This document shows positions 16,723 through 25,139 of a stretch of 64,000 nucleotides of DNA, one piece after another; within the stretch, counting starts at the first letter, position 1; every line of letters begins with the position of its first letter. The translations under genes and the position numbers were made by a program. The DNA comes from Bacteroidota bacterium (GTDB lineage Bacteria; Bacteroidota; JABWAT01). The stretch is from assembly GCA_023151185.1 (NCBI GenBank), contig JAKLJL010000002.1, forward strand, positions 321,058-385,057, written 5' to 3'. The notes beneath the pieces are model-generated. The model saw nothing but the letters and a program-made list of their open reading frames with translations. It did not search any database and was not told the DNA's origin.

Positions 16723-16746
16723 TTAACTACAGTATGTAGTAGTTAA
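16723..16746. promoter_or_regulatory. Operator-like dyad upstream of the TIR-like gene
   Basis: Perfect arms TTAACTAC (16723-16730) and GTAGTTAA (16739-16746). Nested inside is a second perfect dyad ACTACA-GTA-TGTAGT (16726-16740). ACTACA/TGTAGT half-sites resemble those of BlaI/MecI-type repressors. It lies about 75 bases upstream of the ATG at 16821; a -7-like AAACTTTG is at 16790-16797. No BlaI gene is in the window. Confidence 0.5.
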
Positions 16747-16820
16747 ATTATACGGTGTTTCCTGTATTTCCTTTTTCCCTGATCCGGGCAAACTTTGCAC
16801 TGGTCAGGTCAAAGGAAAAT

Positions 16821-17357
16821 ATGACGATACCGGATATGCAGGATTTCAGAAAGTTTCTTCAGGGAGACAACCCGGGATCTGGGAACACCACCCGAAACTG
16901 CCGGGTTTTTCTCTTTCATCAATCTGAAGATGCCGATCCGGCAAGGTTGGTTTACCGGTATCTGAAATCAACCGGTGTTGAGGTTGATGGACCTGAATAT
17001 CTGACCGACCCGGTCCCGCCAGGTCACTCCACCCGGTTTTTACGGGATGTCATATCAGAAAAGCTTGACGGGTGTTCCCACCTTCTGATTCTTGTTTCCG
17101 ACCAGACTCTTTTTAATCCGGTATTTCCCTGGCTCATGACGTGGTGTTCAGGAAAACTGAACCTGTCACTGGTCAAGCTCAAGGGAACCCGCAAGGACAA
17201 GCCAGAGTATTTCAGGTCGGTTGACTGGATTCAAAATACACAGCAAATGGAAACCTGGATTTCTACTGTAAAAAATGAACCCGGCGGCCTGCTTCCTTTT
17301 CACCGGAAGTCCCGAAAAACAGATCACCACCCGCTAAAACTCGTACTCGAACATTAA
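16821..17357 (+). CDS. TIR-like domain protein
   Basis: A 178-residue soluble protein. Residues about 25-140 have the order of a TIR fold: a first strand with RVFLFHQSEDADPARLVY (compare VFISHSSED), a second strand GVEVDGPEY, RFLRDVISEKLDGCSHLLILVSDQTLF, then PWLMTWC. The helix that carries the catalytic Glu in NADase TIR domains reads FPWLMTWCSGKLN and has no Glu, so it may be a binding rather than an enzymatic TIR, or only TIR-related. ATG 16821 with AAAGGA is preferred over a start at 16755. It sits alone between the kinase operon and the TonB receptor. Fold assignment is by eye. Confidence 0.55.
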   Translation: MTIPDMQDFRKFLQGDNPGSGNTTRNCRVFLFHQSEDADPARLVYRYLKSTGVEVDGPEYLTDPVPPGHSTRFLRDVISEKLDGCSHLLILVSDQTLFNPVFPWLMTWCSGKLNLSLVKLKGTRKDKPEYFRSVDWIQNTQQMETWISTVKNEPGGLLPFHRKSRKTDHHPLKLVLEH

Positions 17358-17494
17358 CCGGCCAGTCTCCCGATCCCCATTTGGTGACTTCATCAGGTAA
17401 TTTCATCTGGCAAGAGCCGTATTTCATCCGGAAACCGCCCAAAATCATCCGGTTCCTTAAGACCTTTGTATCAGTCAAAAACACAGGAGTTAAA

Positions 17495-19831
17495 ATGAAT
17501 CGGATCGTTCTTGTCCTCTTTCTGCTTTCTTCCGCAATCCAGGTCAGTGCAAACCCTCCCGGTACCCCGGTGGCCGGAGAAAGTAAATTCAGCCGTATTT
17601 ACGGAAAAGTCATCGACCGTGCTACCAAGGAACCTCTGATTGGGGCCAATGTGATTGTGGTTTCCCCACTTTTAGGATCGGCAACTGATCTTGACGGCAA
17701 GTACACCATAGATAAAGTTCCCAGCGGTGTTGTTTCGGTAAAATTCTCAATGCTGGGCTACATCCCGGTGATAAAATCGGATATTGCGGTCAGCCCGCTG
17801 AATCCGACCTATCTGGTTGTTGAACTGGAATCCTCAGCCATCGAACTGAAGGAAGAAATTGTGGTCGAAGGATCCTACTTTTATAAACCAACCGAAACCC
17901 CTACCAGCCTCCAGACTTATTCCTATGAGGAAATCCGGCGGGCACCAGGTGCTGCCGGAGATATTTCCCGGATGATCCAGACCATGCCGGGCGTTGTTCA
18001 GACAACGGATGCCAGGAATGACCTGATCGTCAGAGGCGGAAGTCCCGCAGAAAACCTGAATCTTGTCGACGGGTTTGAAATTCCCAATATAAATCACTTT
18101 GGGTCAATGGGATCATCCGGTGGACCGATCGGGATGATGCAGACTGAGTTTATTTCGGAAGCCAACTTTCTGACCGGCGGCTTCCCTTCGCTGTATGGAG
18201 ATAAACTGTCTTCAGTTCTGGATATCCGCCTGCGGGAAGGAAATCCGGACCGGATCACCGGAAATATGGAAATGTCGATGGCGGGTGCTGGCGGTACACT
18301 TGAAGGTCCGATCGGGAAAAGCACGACTTTTATGTTCAACGCCCGCCGGTCCTATCTGGATCTGATCAACGATGCCATTCAATTGGCTGCAGTTCCTCAA
18401 TACACCAACATTAATGCCAAGGTCACCCACACAATCAACGAAAAAAATTCACTGAATTTTGTGGCACTGGCCGGATTCGATTATATCCATTTCAAGGACG
18501 ATGAAAAAGAAAAGGATCTCGATAAACGCCTGAGTGAGGATGTTGAATCGGGTGGATACCAATACCTGCTCGGCGCCTCCTGGCGGCATTTATATGACAA
18601 TAAATCCTTCGGCAACCTGTACGTCTGGAATACCTGGAATGATTTCAACGCCAAAGTGATTAATCTCTTGAAGGATAAAAATGCCCCGGACCGGGTTATG
18701 GTTGACAATCAGTCCAATGAAAACCTGGCCGGAGCAAAATATATGTTTTCGACATACCTGGGCAAACAGATAGAACTGAACGCCGGCGGGTCGATCCGGC
18801 AAACCGGATTCAGTTATGACCTGACTTATGGCGGAGATACAAATGCTTACGGAACTTACAGTAAACCCTATACACTGTCCACCAAAAAGTCGTTTCTGAA
18901 ATCTGATGTCTATTCCCAACTGGTTTACAAACCACTTGAAGACTGGAAATTTACTTTCGGTGGCCGTCTCAATTACTTTGAAGCCCTGAAGGAAAAAGTG
19001 TCTTTTGATCCCCGCATCGGAGCTACCTGGTCGGTTCTTCCGTTCCTGAACCTCAATGCATCCTGGGGAATTTTTCATCAGTCGCCTGAGTGGATCTGGC
19101 TGTACGGAAACGAATTCCCGAACCGGGACCTGACCTTCGTAAAAGCCATGCATTCAGTTCTGGGAGTTGATTATTATCCCGATTCTGATATGAAAGTTAC
19201 GCTTGAGGGATATGTGAAGACCTATTCTGACTACCCGGTTTCAGTTACCGACTCAATGATTTCCCTTGCCAACACCGGCGACGATTTCGGGCCCAACGGA
19301 ATCGCTGACATGAAAAGCACAGGAACAGGCCGGAGTGTCGGGTTTGACCTATTCGTTCAGAAAAAACTGACTGAAAACTGGTATGGTCTCATTTCTTACT
19401 CCTGGAGTGAAACCCGTCATAAAGCATTGGATGGGGTTGAACGGCCGGGCAGTTTTGATATTCCCAATGTCCTGACCCTGACCGGCGGGTATAAATTCAG
19501 TGAAACCCTTGAGTTTTCAGGAAAATACCGGTTCATTTCAGGCAGACCTTATACACCCGTTGATATGGATTCCTCACGTTCCGTCAACCGGATGGTTCTG
19601 GATAAAAACCGGATCAATGACACCCGGCTGCCTGATTATTTCCGTCTGGACCTGAGGGCAGATCACCGGACAAATTTTGACTCCTTCACCATAGTGTCCT
19701 TCTTTGAACTCCAGAACGTCACCGGTCAGAAAAACCTGTACGGATATACGTGGAACAAGCGGAGTCATGACACGATGAAAGTCTATCAATGGGACCGCCT
19801 TTTCATCGGCGGAGTTAAAATCGAGTTTTAA
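17495..19831 (+). CDS. TonB-dependent outer membrane receptor
   Basis: A 778-residue outer membrane receptor. After a signal peptide comes a carboxypeptidase-regulatory-like domain (about 30-115: GKVIDRATKEPLIGANVIV...TDLDGKYTIDKVPSG), then the plug (SRMIQTMPGVV, DLIVRGGSPAENLNLVDGFEIPN) and a 22-strand-type barrel ending in FIGGVKIEF with a terminal Phe. ATG 17495 follows AGGAG. The receptor is shorter than SusC proteins and has no SusD beside it, so a small ligand or peptide is more likely than a glycan. A terminator follows. GACCTTTG about 34 bases upstream is a one-off -7 element. Confidence 0.92.
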   Translation: MNRIVLVLFLLSSAIQVSANPPGTPVAGESKFSRIYGKVIDRATKEPLIGANVIVVSPLLGSATDLDGKYTIDKVPSGVVSVKFSMLGYIPVIKSDIAVSPLNPTYLVVELESSAIELKEEIVVEGSYFYKPTETPTSLQTYSYEEIRRAPGAAGDISRMIQTMPGVVQTTDARNDLIVRGGSPAENLNLVDGFEIPNINHFGSMGSSGGPIGMMQTEFISEANFLTGGFPSLYGDKLSSVLDIRLREGNPDRITGNMEMSMAGAGGTLEGPIGKSTTFMFNARRSYLDLINDAIQLAAVPQYTNINAKVTHTINEKNSLNFVALAGFDYIHFKDDEKEKDLDKRLSEDVESGGYQYLLGASWRHLYDNKSFGNLYVWNTWNDFNAKVINLLKDKNAPDRVMVDNQSNENLAGAKYMFSTYLGKQIELNAGGSIRQTGFSYDLTYGGDTNAYGTYSKPYTLSTKKSFLKSDVYSQLVYKPLEDWKFTFGGRLNYFEALKEKVSFDPRIGATWSVLPFLNLNASWGIFHQSPEWIWLYGNEFPNRDLTFVKAMHSVLGVDYYPDSDMKVTLEGYVKTYSDYPVSVTDSMISLANTGDDFGPNGIADMKSTGTGRSVGFDLFVQKKLTENWYGLISYSWSETRHKALDGVERPGSFDIPNVLTLTGGYKFSETLEFSGKYRFISGRPYTPVDMDSSRSVNRMVLDKNRINDTRLPDYFRLDLRADHRTNFDSFTIVSFFELQNVTGQKNLYGYTWNKRSHDTMKVYQWDRLFIGGVKIEF

Positions 19832-19859
19832 TTTCAGGCTTGCCCTGAATTGTGGTGAA

Positions 19860-19899
19860 GCCCCGGGGAATCTTTATGAAACTCCGGGGCTTTTTTTTT
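19860..19899 (+). terminator. Rho-independent terminator
   Basis: Arms GCCCCGGGG (19860-19868) and CTCCGGGGC (19882-19890), one wobble pair, then nine Ts, after the TonB receptor. Confidence 0.9.
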
Positions 19900-20005
19900 G
19901 CAAGAAATAGTTTAACCTTTCCACCCGTTTTCCCTTCATATACTAATCCATTTTCGCTGCAGATTTATTATTTAATCTTTTAATCACCTTATAATGATAT
20001 AACGA

Positions 20006-20013
20006 TACTTTTG
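20006..20013 (+). promoter_or_regulatory. Bacteroidota-type -7 element
   Basis: TACTTTTG, a perfect TAnnTTTG, in the AT-rich gap 67 bases upstream of the ATG at 20080. No clean TTG -33 box is at the usual spacing. A small dyad TTATA-atga-TATAA lies at about 19990-20003. Confidence 0.45.
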
Positions 20014-20079
20014 TCTTGTTTGTTAATAAAACCCTTTCCATCTTGCCGGTGTCCTATTGGATGAAAAAGGAGAAGAAAG

Positions 20080-20682
20080 ATGAAGCAGCCTGTAAAACTA
20101 TCTGCCCCGGGACTGATTTTTTCAACGACCCGGCATGCCATCGACAATGACTGGGAAGTCTATACCGGAAAAAACTGGATGTTCGGCGAATGCAGAAACT
20201 TCCAGCAGCATCAAACAGCCCCCGGATCAGGAAAAGATGACCTTCAGCAGGGACTTGCCTATGCCCGTGAACATGAAGATCTTCCCTTTTATCTGGAAGA
20301 ATCCCGTTACAGAGAAGTTCCCCCATTTGAACTGGCTCTTCAGGACTGGTATCATGAACCGGCAGTCACCCATGCCGAACTTCAGCCAAGCTCAGATCCT
20401 GCATTTGTTCTGCTCCGGTTTTCTGTTCAGCATCCGGTAACCCTGAAGCTGTGCCAGGTCGAGGTTTTTGAAGGCGCGGGGCAGGAGTTTCTTTTTTCGG
20501 GAGGTGCACGAATAATCAGCCGTACCGGAACCTGCTACGGGCTTTTAATTCCCAAACATCATTTGGAAAACCGGGCCTCTCTGAATCTTAAATTTACTCT
20601 CAAGAGTATGTCTGAATCTGTTTCTTCCTGGATGTTCGAGAAAGTACCGGCAAGTCCAGCCGAGGTTGCAGAGGCTGTCTAA
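20080..20682 (+). CDS. Conserved-looking hypothetical cytoplasmic protein
   Basis: A 200-residue protein without signal peptide or membrane helix. I do not recognise it. It has a Trp/Tyr-rich N-terminal half (DWEVYTGKNWMFGECRNF, ALQDWYHEP) and a C-terminal half of alternating strands. AAGGAG precedes ATG 20080. It has its own -7 element and its own terminator, so it is a separately controlled single gene between two TonB-related genes. Base and codon use match the neighbours. Confidence 0.75.
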   Translation: MKQPVKLSAPGLIFSTTRHAIDNDWEVYTGKNWMFGECRNFQQHQTAPGSGKDDLQQGLAYAREHEDLPFYLEESRYREVPPFELALQDWYHEPAVTHAELQPSSDPAFVLLRFSVQHPVTLKLCQVEVFEGAGQEFLFSGGARIISRTGTCYGLLIPKHHLENRASLNLKFTLKSMSESVSSWMFEKVPASPAEVAEAV

Positions 20683-20708
20683 CCCGCTTAACGGAGTGGG
20701 TGTTTTGT

Positions 20709-20736
20709 AAAGCCGGCAATGTCCGGCTTTTTTTTT
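20709..20736 (+). terminator. Rho-independent terminator
   Basis: Arms AAAGCCGG (20709-20716) and CCGGCTTT (20723-20730), loop of 6, followed by a T run to 20736. Confidence 0.9.
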
Positions 20737-20807
20737 CTCAAAGAAATCTGAAAGAGGCAGATGGATCCTCTTAATTCAATCTGGTTTTGGCTGCCGTTCA
20801 AACTTCC

Positions 20808-21578
20808 TTATTTCAGTCTGAAATGAACCGGAAGTGTCAGAAAAGCAGATACTTTCCTGCCCTGATGAACAGCCGGTTGAAACTGGGATTTGTAAATAGT
20901 GGAAATGGCGGCATCATTTAAAACAGGATGAGCCTTTTTCAGAATATCAATCCGGATTGGCTCTCCTTCTGCCGAAACAAGTATCTTAACAACAACCTGA
21001 CCTTCTATATTCATCCGTTTGGCCAGCTCCGGATACTCGATATTTTTTATAATTGCTTTCAGGCCGCCAACCGGTTCCGGCTGCAAATCCGGGAACTCTT
21101 CGAATTGGGTTTCCTCATTGGTTGAATCTGGTGCAGTCTCTCCTGCCGGCTGATCTGCTGCAACCGGTATCAGTTCAACAGCGGCAGGTTGAACAGTTGG
21201 GGTGGAAGTTGCTGCAGGTTCCTGTTCTTTTGGTGTTTCTCCGTTTGTGACGGCACTTTTTGTCTTTTCTGCCAAGTGTTTGAACGGAATTTGAATCCGC
21301 ACGGTAAAGTTATCATTTACAACCACCTCTTTAAAAAAATCATCAAACCCGGTTTTTCTGACCCTCAATGTGTACCGTCCCGGATCCAGACCCGTGAAGC
21401 TGAAATTTCCTGCCGGGTTCGTTCTGACAGCTCCCAGCGGCTCATCCCGGCTGATCAGCGTTACAATGGCTGAACTCACCGCCATGCCGTTTTCGGCAGA
21501 AACTACCTTTCCCGATATTTTTCCACCGGGCATATCCGACACCAGAAACGAACCGAAAAGCACCATCAGGACTATCAT
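20808..21578 (-). CDS. Carboxypeptidase-regulatory / TonB C-terminal fusion protein
   Basis: A 256-residue protein: a short N-terminal membrane segment, a carboxypeptidase-regulatory-like domain (about 20-95: GKVVSAENGMAVSSAIVTL...NPAGNFSFTGLDPGRYTLRV), a Pro/Glu/Thr-rich linker (about 105-165), and a TonB C-terminal domain (about 170-256: IEYPELAKRMNIEGQVVVKILVSAEG, KSQFQPAVHQGRKVSAFLTLPVHFRLK). TonB C-domains contact the TonB box of receptors. The regulatory-like domain in the periplasm is unusual for a TonB. No ExbB/ExbD is adjacent. The start has a perfect GGAGG. It is divergent from the TPR gene. Confidence 0.88.
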   Translation of the reverse strand: MIVLMVLFGSFLVSDMPGGKISGKVVSAENGMAVSSAIVTLISRDEPLGAVRTNPAGNFSFTGLDPGRYTLRVRKTGFDDFFKEVVVNDNFTVRIQIPFKHLAEKTKSAVTNGETPKEQEPAATSTPTVQPAAVELIPVAADQPAGETAPDSTNEETQFEEFPDLQPEPVGGLKAIIKNIEYPELAKRMNIEGQVVVKILVSAEGEPIRIDILKKAHPVLNDAAISTIYKSQFQPAVHQGRKVSAFLTLPVHFRLK

Positions 21579-21772
21579 AAAACCTCCAAAACAGAGACAA
21601 AGGTCGTTTTTTAAGGCTATAGAAAAATCAAGACCCGGCTATCTTTTCGTTTTGTTTATGTCCTGAAGAAAAACATCGTCAGAAAATATCGTTGAACACC
21701 CTGAATTGTTTGATTTTAATTAAAATTGGATCTGAGTTGACCTGTGGACGACGGGATTTGGACCGTGTATCC

Positions 21773-21780
21773 TAAATTTG
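21773..21780 (+). promoter_or_regulatory. Bacteroidota-type -7 element
   Basis: TAAATTTG, a perfect TAnnTTTG, 22 bases upstream of the ATG at 21802; start point near 21785. No good -33 box at the usual spacing. Confidence 0.5.
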
Positions 21781-21801
21781 AATTTATTTCCCGGAGGTAG
21801 T

Positions 21802-22809
21802 ATGAAATTGGTTATCTGGATTTCGGCCTGTTTTCTGACAGGAAATTTTATTTTTGCACAGGTCCCCCCGACCCCTGCCGAAGTGCTCAAAGTGATGGAA
21901 AAGTCTGATTTAAGTTATAATCTAAGTGAACTTGAGGGTGAAATCACCTGCCCGGACCAGTCAAAAAACACGATCAGTGAACATTACGTCCTACTGACTG
22001 CTGAGAACGGAAAAAGCCTTGGAATCCAGTCAATCCGGAAAGATGCAAAGGTGGAATTTGATAAGGCTGAAAATTTCTTTTCCTCAGGGAACTGGGACAG
22101 CACGGTTTATTATTACCAAAAGGCACTCGAAAAAGACCCCTCCGTTTCCTACATCATGACCTATCTGGGTCAGATGTACGGCCAGAAAAAGCTGTATTCA
22201 GAGGCAGTGGTCTGGTATGAACTGGCCATTAAAACAAACCCTCTGGATTTTATGGCCCACTGGTTTTTGGCAGATACTTACTGGATTATGGGAAAAACCG
22301 AATTGGCAGTCAATGAAATCACCCTTGCCTGGATTCTGAACCGGAACAATCCAAGAATCAAGATTTCCTTTTTTAATATCATGAAATCTGCCGGTAATTC
22401 AGAACAGGATTTTGATTTTTGCCCACAGTACACTCTTGAAGGAAACGAAACTGAAGTTGACCTGAAATTCCATCCAGCCTGGGCTGGCTATTCCATGGTT
22501 AAAGCTTTGTGGAAATTTGAACCCGGATACAGCGAATCAAAAGGTGTAAAAAGGGGACTATATTCCAGCCAGGAAGAGAAAGAAGCAATGGCCAATCTGG
22601 TTGCCCAGCTTCAGAGTTCACCAGATTTGATCCCAACGAATCCTGCCTTTTCATGTCTGATGGCGGCAGCAGAAACTGGCCATTTTTCAGACTTTTATCT
22701 GTTTGAAATGATGATGAAAGTAAGTCCGGTTATTTCCTGCACCTTACCTGAGGACGTTCTGGAATCATTAAAAAATTACATTCTTAAAGTCCGCCAGAAA
22801 AAGAAATAA
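21802..22809 (+). CDS. Secreted TPR-repeat protein
   Basis: A 335-residue exported protein with a cleavable signal peptide (ends IFAQ). Residues about 95-200 hold three tetratricopeptide repeats (FSSGNWDSTVYYYQKALEKDP; YGQKKLYSEAVVWYELAIKTNP; WIMGKTELAVNEITLAW). The C-terminal half is alpha-helical with no family I recognise. TPR proteins act as binding scaffolds. ATG 21802 follows GGAGG; a longer frame from 21778 would start inside the -7 element. Own promoter and no downstream partner, so a single-gene unit. Confidence 0.82.
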   Translation: MKLVIWISACFLTGNFIFAQVPPTPAEVLKVMEKSDLSYNLSELEGEITCPDQSKNTISEHYVLLTAENGKSLGIQSIRKDAKVEFDKAENFFSSGNWDSTVYYYQKALEKDPSVSYIMTYLGQMYGQKKLYSEAVVWYELAIKTNPLDFMAHWFLADTYWIMGKTELAVNEITLAWILNRNNPRIKISFFNIMKSAGNSEQDFDFCPQYTLEGNETEVDLKFHPAWAGYSMVKALWKFEPGYSESKGVKRGLYSSQEEKEAMANLVAQLQSSPDLIPTNPAFSCLMAAAETGHFSDFYLFEMMMKVSPVISCTLPEDVLESLKNYILKVRQKKK

Positions 22810-22908
22810 TGCGAATCAGAATCAAATTGTCAGCCGTCATCCAAAAACCGGTTTTTTCTTTTTTTCGGATTTCTGAAACCTGTATTTTTATAGGAAAATG
22901 AGGTTAAT

Positions 22909-23922
22909 ATGCATCAGGTTGTCTTAATTCCAGGAGATGGAATCGGGCCGGAAATAACCCGGTCGGTCATAGCAGTATTTGAGGCGGCAAACATCCGGAT
23001 TAACTGGATTCCGGCGGTTGCTGGAATGGCAGGAGTTGAAACTGCCGGCGACCCGTTACCCGAAAACACCCTGGAACTAATCCGCAACTATAAAGTTGCA
23101 CTGAAAGGTCCGCTTACCACACCAGTAGGCGGGGGGTACCGGTCAGTCAACGTGACCCTGAGAAAAACGTTCCACCTGTATTGCAACATCCGTCCTGCTT
23201 TTTCAATCCCGGCAATCCAAACCCCTTTTCCGGGTGTGGATATGGTTCTCTTCAGGGAGAATACACAGGGGCTTTACATCGGGCAGGAAAAATGGCTCGA
23301 TGAAGACCAGACCATTGCAGAAAGCAAAGCCATTGTCAGCCGGGAGGCGAGTATCAAAATTATCAGAGCCGCTTTTGATTTTGCCAGATCTGAAGGCCGG
23401 AAAAAGGTAACACTCGTGCACAAGGCAAACATCCTGAAACTGACTACCGGACTTTTCCTTTCTGTCGGAAAAGAAATTGCGGCAGACTACCCGGATATTC
23501 AGTTCGAGGACCTGATTGTTGATAATATGGCCATGCAAATGGTCATCCGTCCGCAGCGGTTCGATGTGATTGTGACAACCAACCTGTTCGGGGATATTTT
23601 ATCTGATCTGGCATCCGGGCTTGTTGGTGGACTTGGTGTTACCGGATCGGCCAATATCGGTACCGGATCGGCTATTTTTGAGGCGGTTCACGGATCTGCA
23701 CCGGATATTGCCGGGCAGGGAAAAGCCAATCCGACAGCCTTTTTATTCTCGGCGTGTATGATGCTCGATTACCTGAAAGAACAGGAAAAAGCCAGCCTGA
23801 TCAGAAAAGCTGTACTTAAATCGCTTGAAAACAAAGACCTCTGCACCGCAGACGCCGGTGGAAAAGGGACGACCGAAACGTTTACTGCTGAAGTGATCCG
23901 GCAACTAAGGCCGACCGTTTAG
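22909..23922 (+). CDS. NAD-dependent isocitrate dehydrogenase
   Basis: A 337-residue member of the isocitrate/isopropylmalate dehydrogenase family. The N-terminus LIPGDGIGPEIT, the substrate loop TTPVGGGYRSVNVTLRK with the Ser-x-Asn-x-x-x-Arg typical of isocitrate binders, the Tyr in ENTQGLYIG, and the metal-binding Asp in NLFGDILSDLASG are all present. The length and loop match NAD-linked bacterial isocitrate dehydrogenases related to eukaryotic IDH3 rather than LeuB. It converts isocitrate to 2-oxoglutarate and CO2, feeding the 2-oxoacid oxidoreductase at 44-46 kb. TATTTTTA at 22883-22890 is a near -7 element. Its stop overlaps that of the converging gene by 4 bases. Confidence 0.88.
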   Translation: MHQVVLIPGDGIGPEITRSVIAVFEAANIRINWIPAVAGMAGVETAGDPLPENTLELIRNYKVALKGPLTTPVGGGYRSVNVTLRKTFHLYCNIRPAFSIPAIQTPFPGVDMVLFRENTQGLYIGQEKWLDEDQTIAESKAIVSREASIKIIRAAFDFARSEGRKKVTLVHKANILKLTTGLFLSVGKEIAADYPDIQFEDLIVDNMAMQMVIRPQRFDVIVTTNLFGDILSDLASGLVGGLGVTGSANIGTGSAIFEAVHGSAPDIAGQGKANPTAFLFSACMMLDYLKEQEKASLIRKAVLKSLENKDLCTADAGGKGTTETFTAEVIRQLRPTV

Positions 23923-25019
23923 TAGCTGGCCGCCAGTTTCAGCATCAGCCTGAAAGAAGTTCCCGGGCTGTCAACCTGATTGACTGTTCCGGTAAAGAAC
24001 AGATCTTTTTCAGGGCAGTAAAATGCAAAAGCTCCAGACAGTCCGGAATGGCCGATCAACTGCAGATCGGGGGAAACCAGCGAGAAGATCCAGGGAAGTT
24101 TAAACCGGGTGATTCCGGTTCCGGCTTCCAGCGGGAAAAAAATATCATTCCAGACCTGTAATCCGGCCCAATTTTCTCTGGGGAAAAAATACCCGTTCCT
24201 GAAAGCCCTGAGGAATTTCATCAGATCGCCCGATGTTGAAATCAGGCCACCATCCGGACCAAATGAGTTCATTGCCAGCGGTATGTTCAATGGTTTTGGG
24301 CCCAGGTTCAGCCCAACATCCGGGGTGGATGAGTTTTTTGAACACATTCGTGTATTTCTCATTTCCAGCGGCATCAATATCAGCGAATCAATAACTTCTG
24401 CAACCGGTTTGTGTTCCCTGCTTTCAATGATTTTCCCCAGAAGCTGGAAATTGGTATCCGAATACAGCGCTTTTCCCTCTTCACCGGGCTTAAACTCTGG
24501 CTCCTGCTGCTTCGACCAGGATACAGCATCTTCAAACGTCCAAGACCGGTCCCTGCCTTGTTTTAATTCCTCAATCAAGCTGGTCCCATCCGGCCGGATT
24601 CCTTCAAAATAATCGGGAATACCCGAGGTATGTGAAAGCAGATGCCGAATGGTGATGTAACCTGAATACTCTGCACCGTTCATCCGGTGAAGTCCGTTTA
24701 TAATATCGGATGGAAGGTATTTCCCGACCGGATCATTCAGGGAAAGCTTTCCGTCCTGTTCAAGTTTCAGGACAAGTGCTGTAATAAAAATCTTGGTGGT
24801 ACTGGCAATAAAAAAGGTTGAACCTGCAGTGAGGTTTCCTGATGCGCCGGCCCAGGAAAATGATCTGTCGCCGGATTCAACCGTTACAACCACCCCCGGG
24901 AAGTCTTCATCGGCTGTCAGGTCAGAAAGAATTTCCTGATACTCCTTTCTGAGTTCTGCAAACCGGGAAGTATCGGGAACGGTTACAGAAAGAACCATGC
25001 AAAAAACTGCAGTCAGCAT
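23919..25019 (-). CDS. Serine beta-lactamase-like hydrolase (S12)
   Basis: A 366-residue exported protein of the class C beta-lactamase / DD-peptidase fold. The nucleophile motif is STTK (S-x-x-K), the second motif is YSDTN (in place of YxN), and the third is GHSG (in place of KTG). These are the usual signs of S12 esterases and peptidases such as those acting on D-amino peptides, not of a true cephalosporinase. A signal peptide opens the protein. AGGAG precedes ATG 25019. The 120-base gap to the next upstream gene suggests its own promoter. Converges with the isocitrate dehydrogenase gene. Confidence 0.87.
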   Translation of the reverse strand: MLTAVFCMVLSVTVPDTSRFAELRKEYQEILSDLTADEDFPGVVVTVESGDRSFSWAGASGNLTAGSTFFIASTTKIFITALVLKLEQDGKLSLNDPVGKYLPSDIINGLHRMNGAEYSGYITIRHLLSHTSGIPDYFEGIRPDGTSLIEELKQGRDRSWTFEDAVSWSKQQEPEFKPGEEGKALYSDTNFQLLGKIIESREHKPVAEVIDSLILMPLEMRNTRMCSKNSSTPDVGLNLGPKPLNIPLAMNSFGPDGGLISTSGDLMKFLRAFRNGYFFPRENWAGLQVWNDIFFPLEAGTGITRFKLPWIFSLVSPDLQLIGHSGLSGAFAFYCPEKDLFFTGTVNQVDSPGTSFRLMLKLAASY

Positions 25020-25139
25020 GAGGCTACTCCTGAAATTGATAAAAACTTACTGGCAGGAAGATGGAAATCTGCATAAAGAGAGGAAAATCCCGGTCGATGA
25101 AACCAAAAGAATACCGGGTGAAGCCAGAAAAAAAGCCGA

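Noticed and set aside
23919-25019. True class C beta-lactamase
   Set aside because: The third motif is GHSG, not KTG, and the second is YSDTN, as in general S12 hydrolases.
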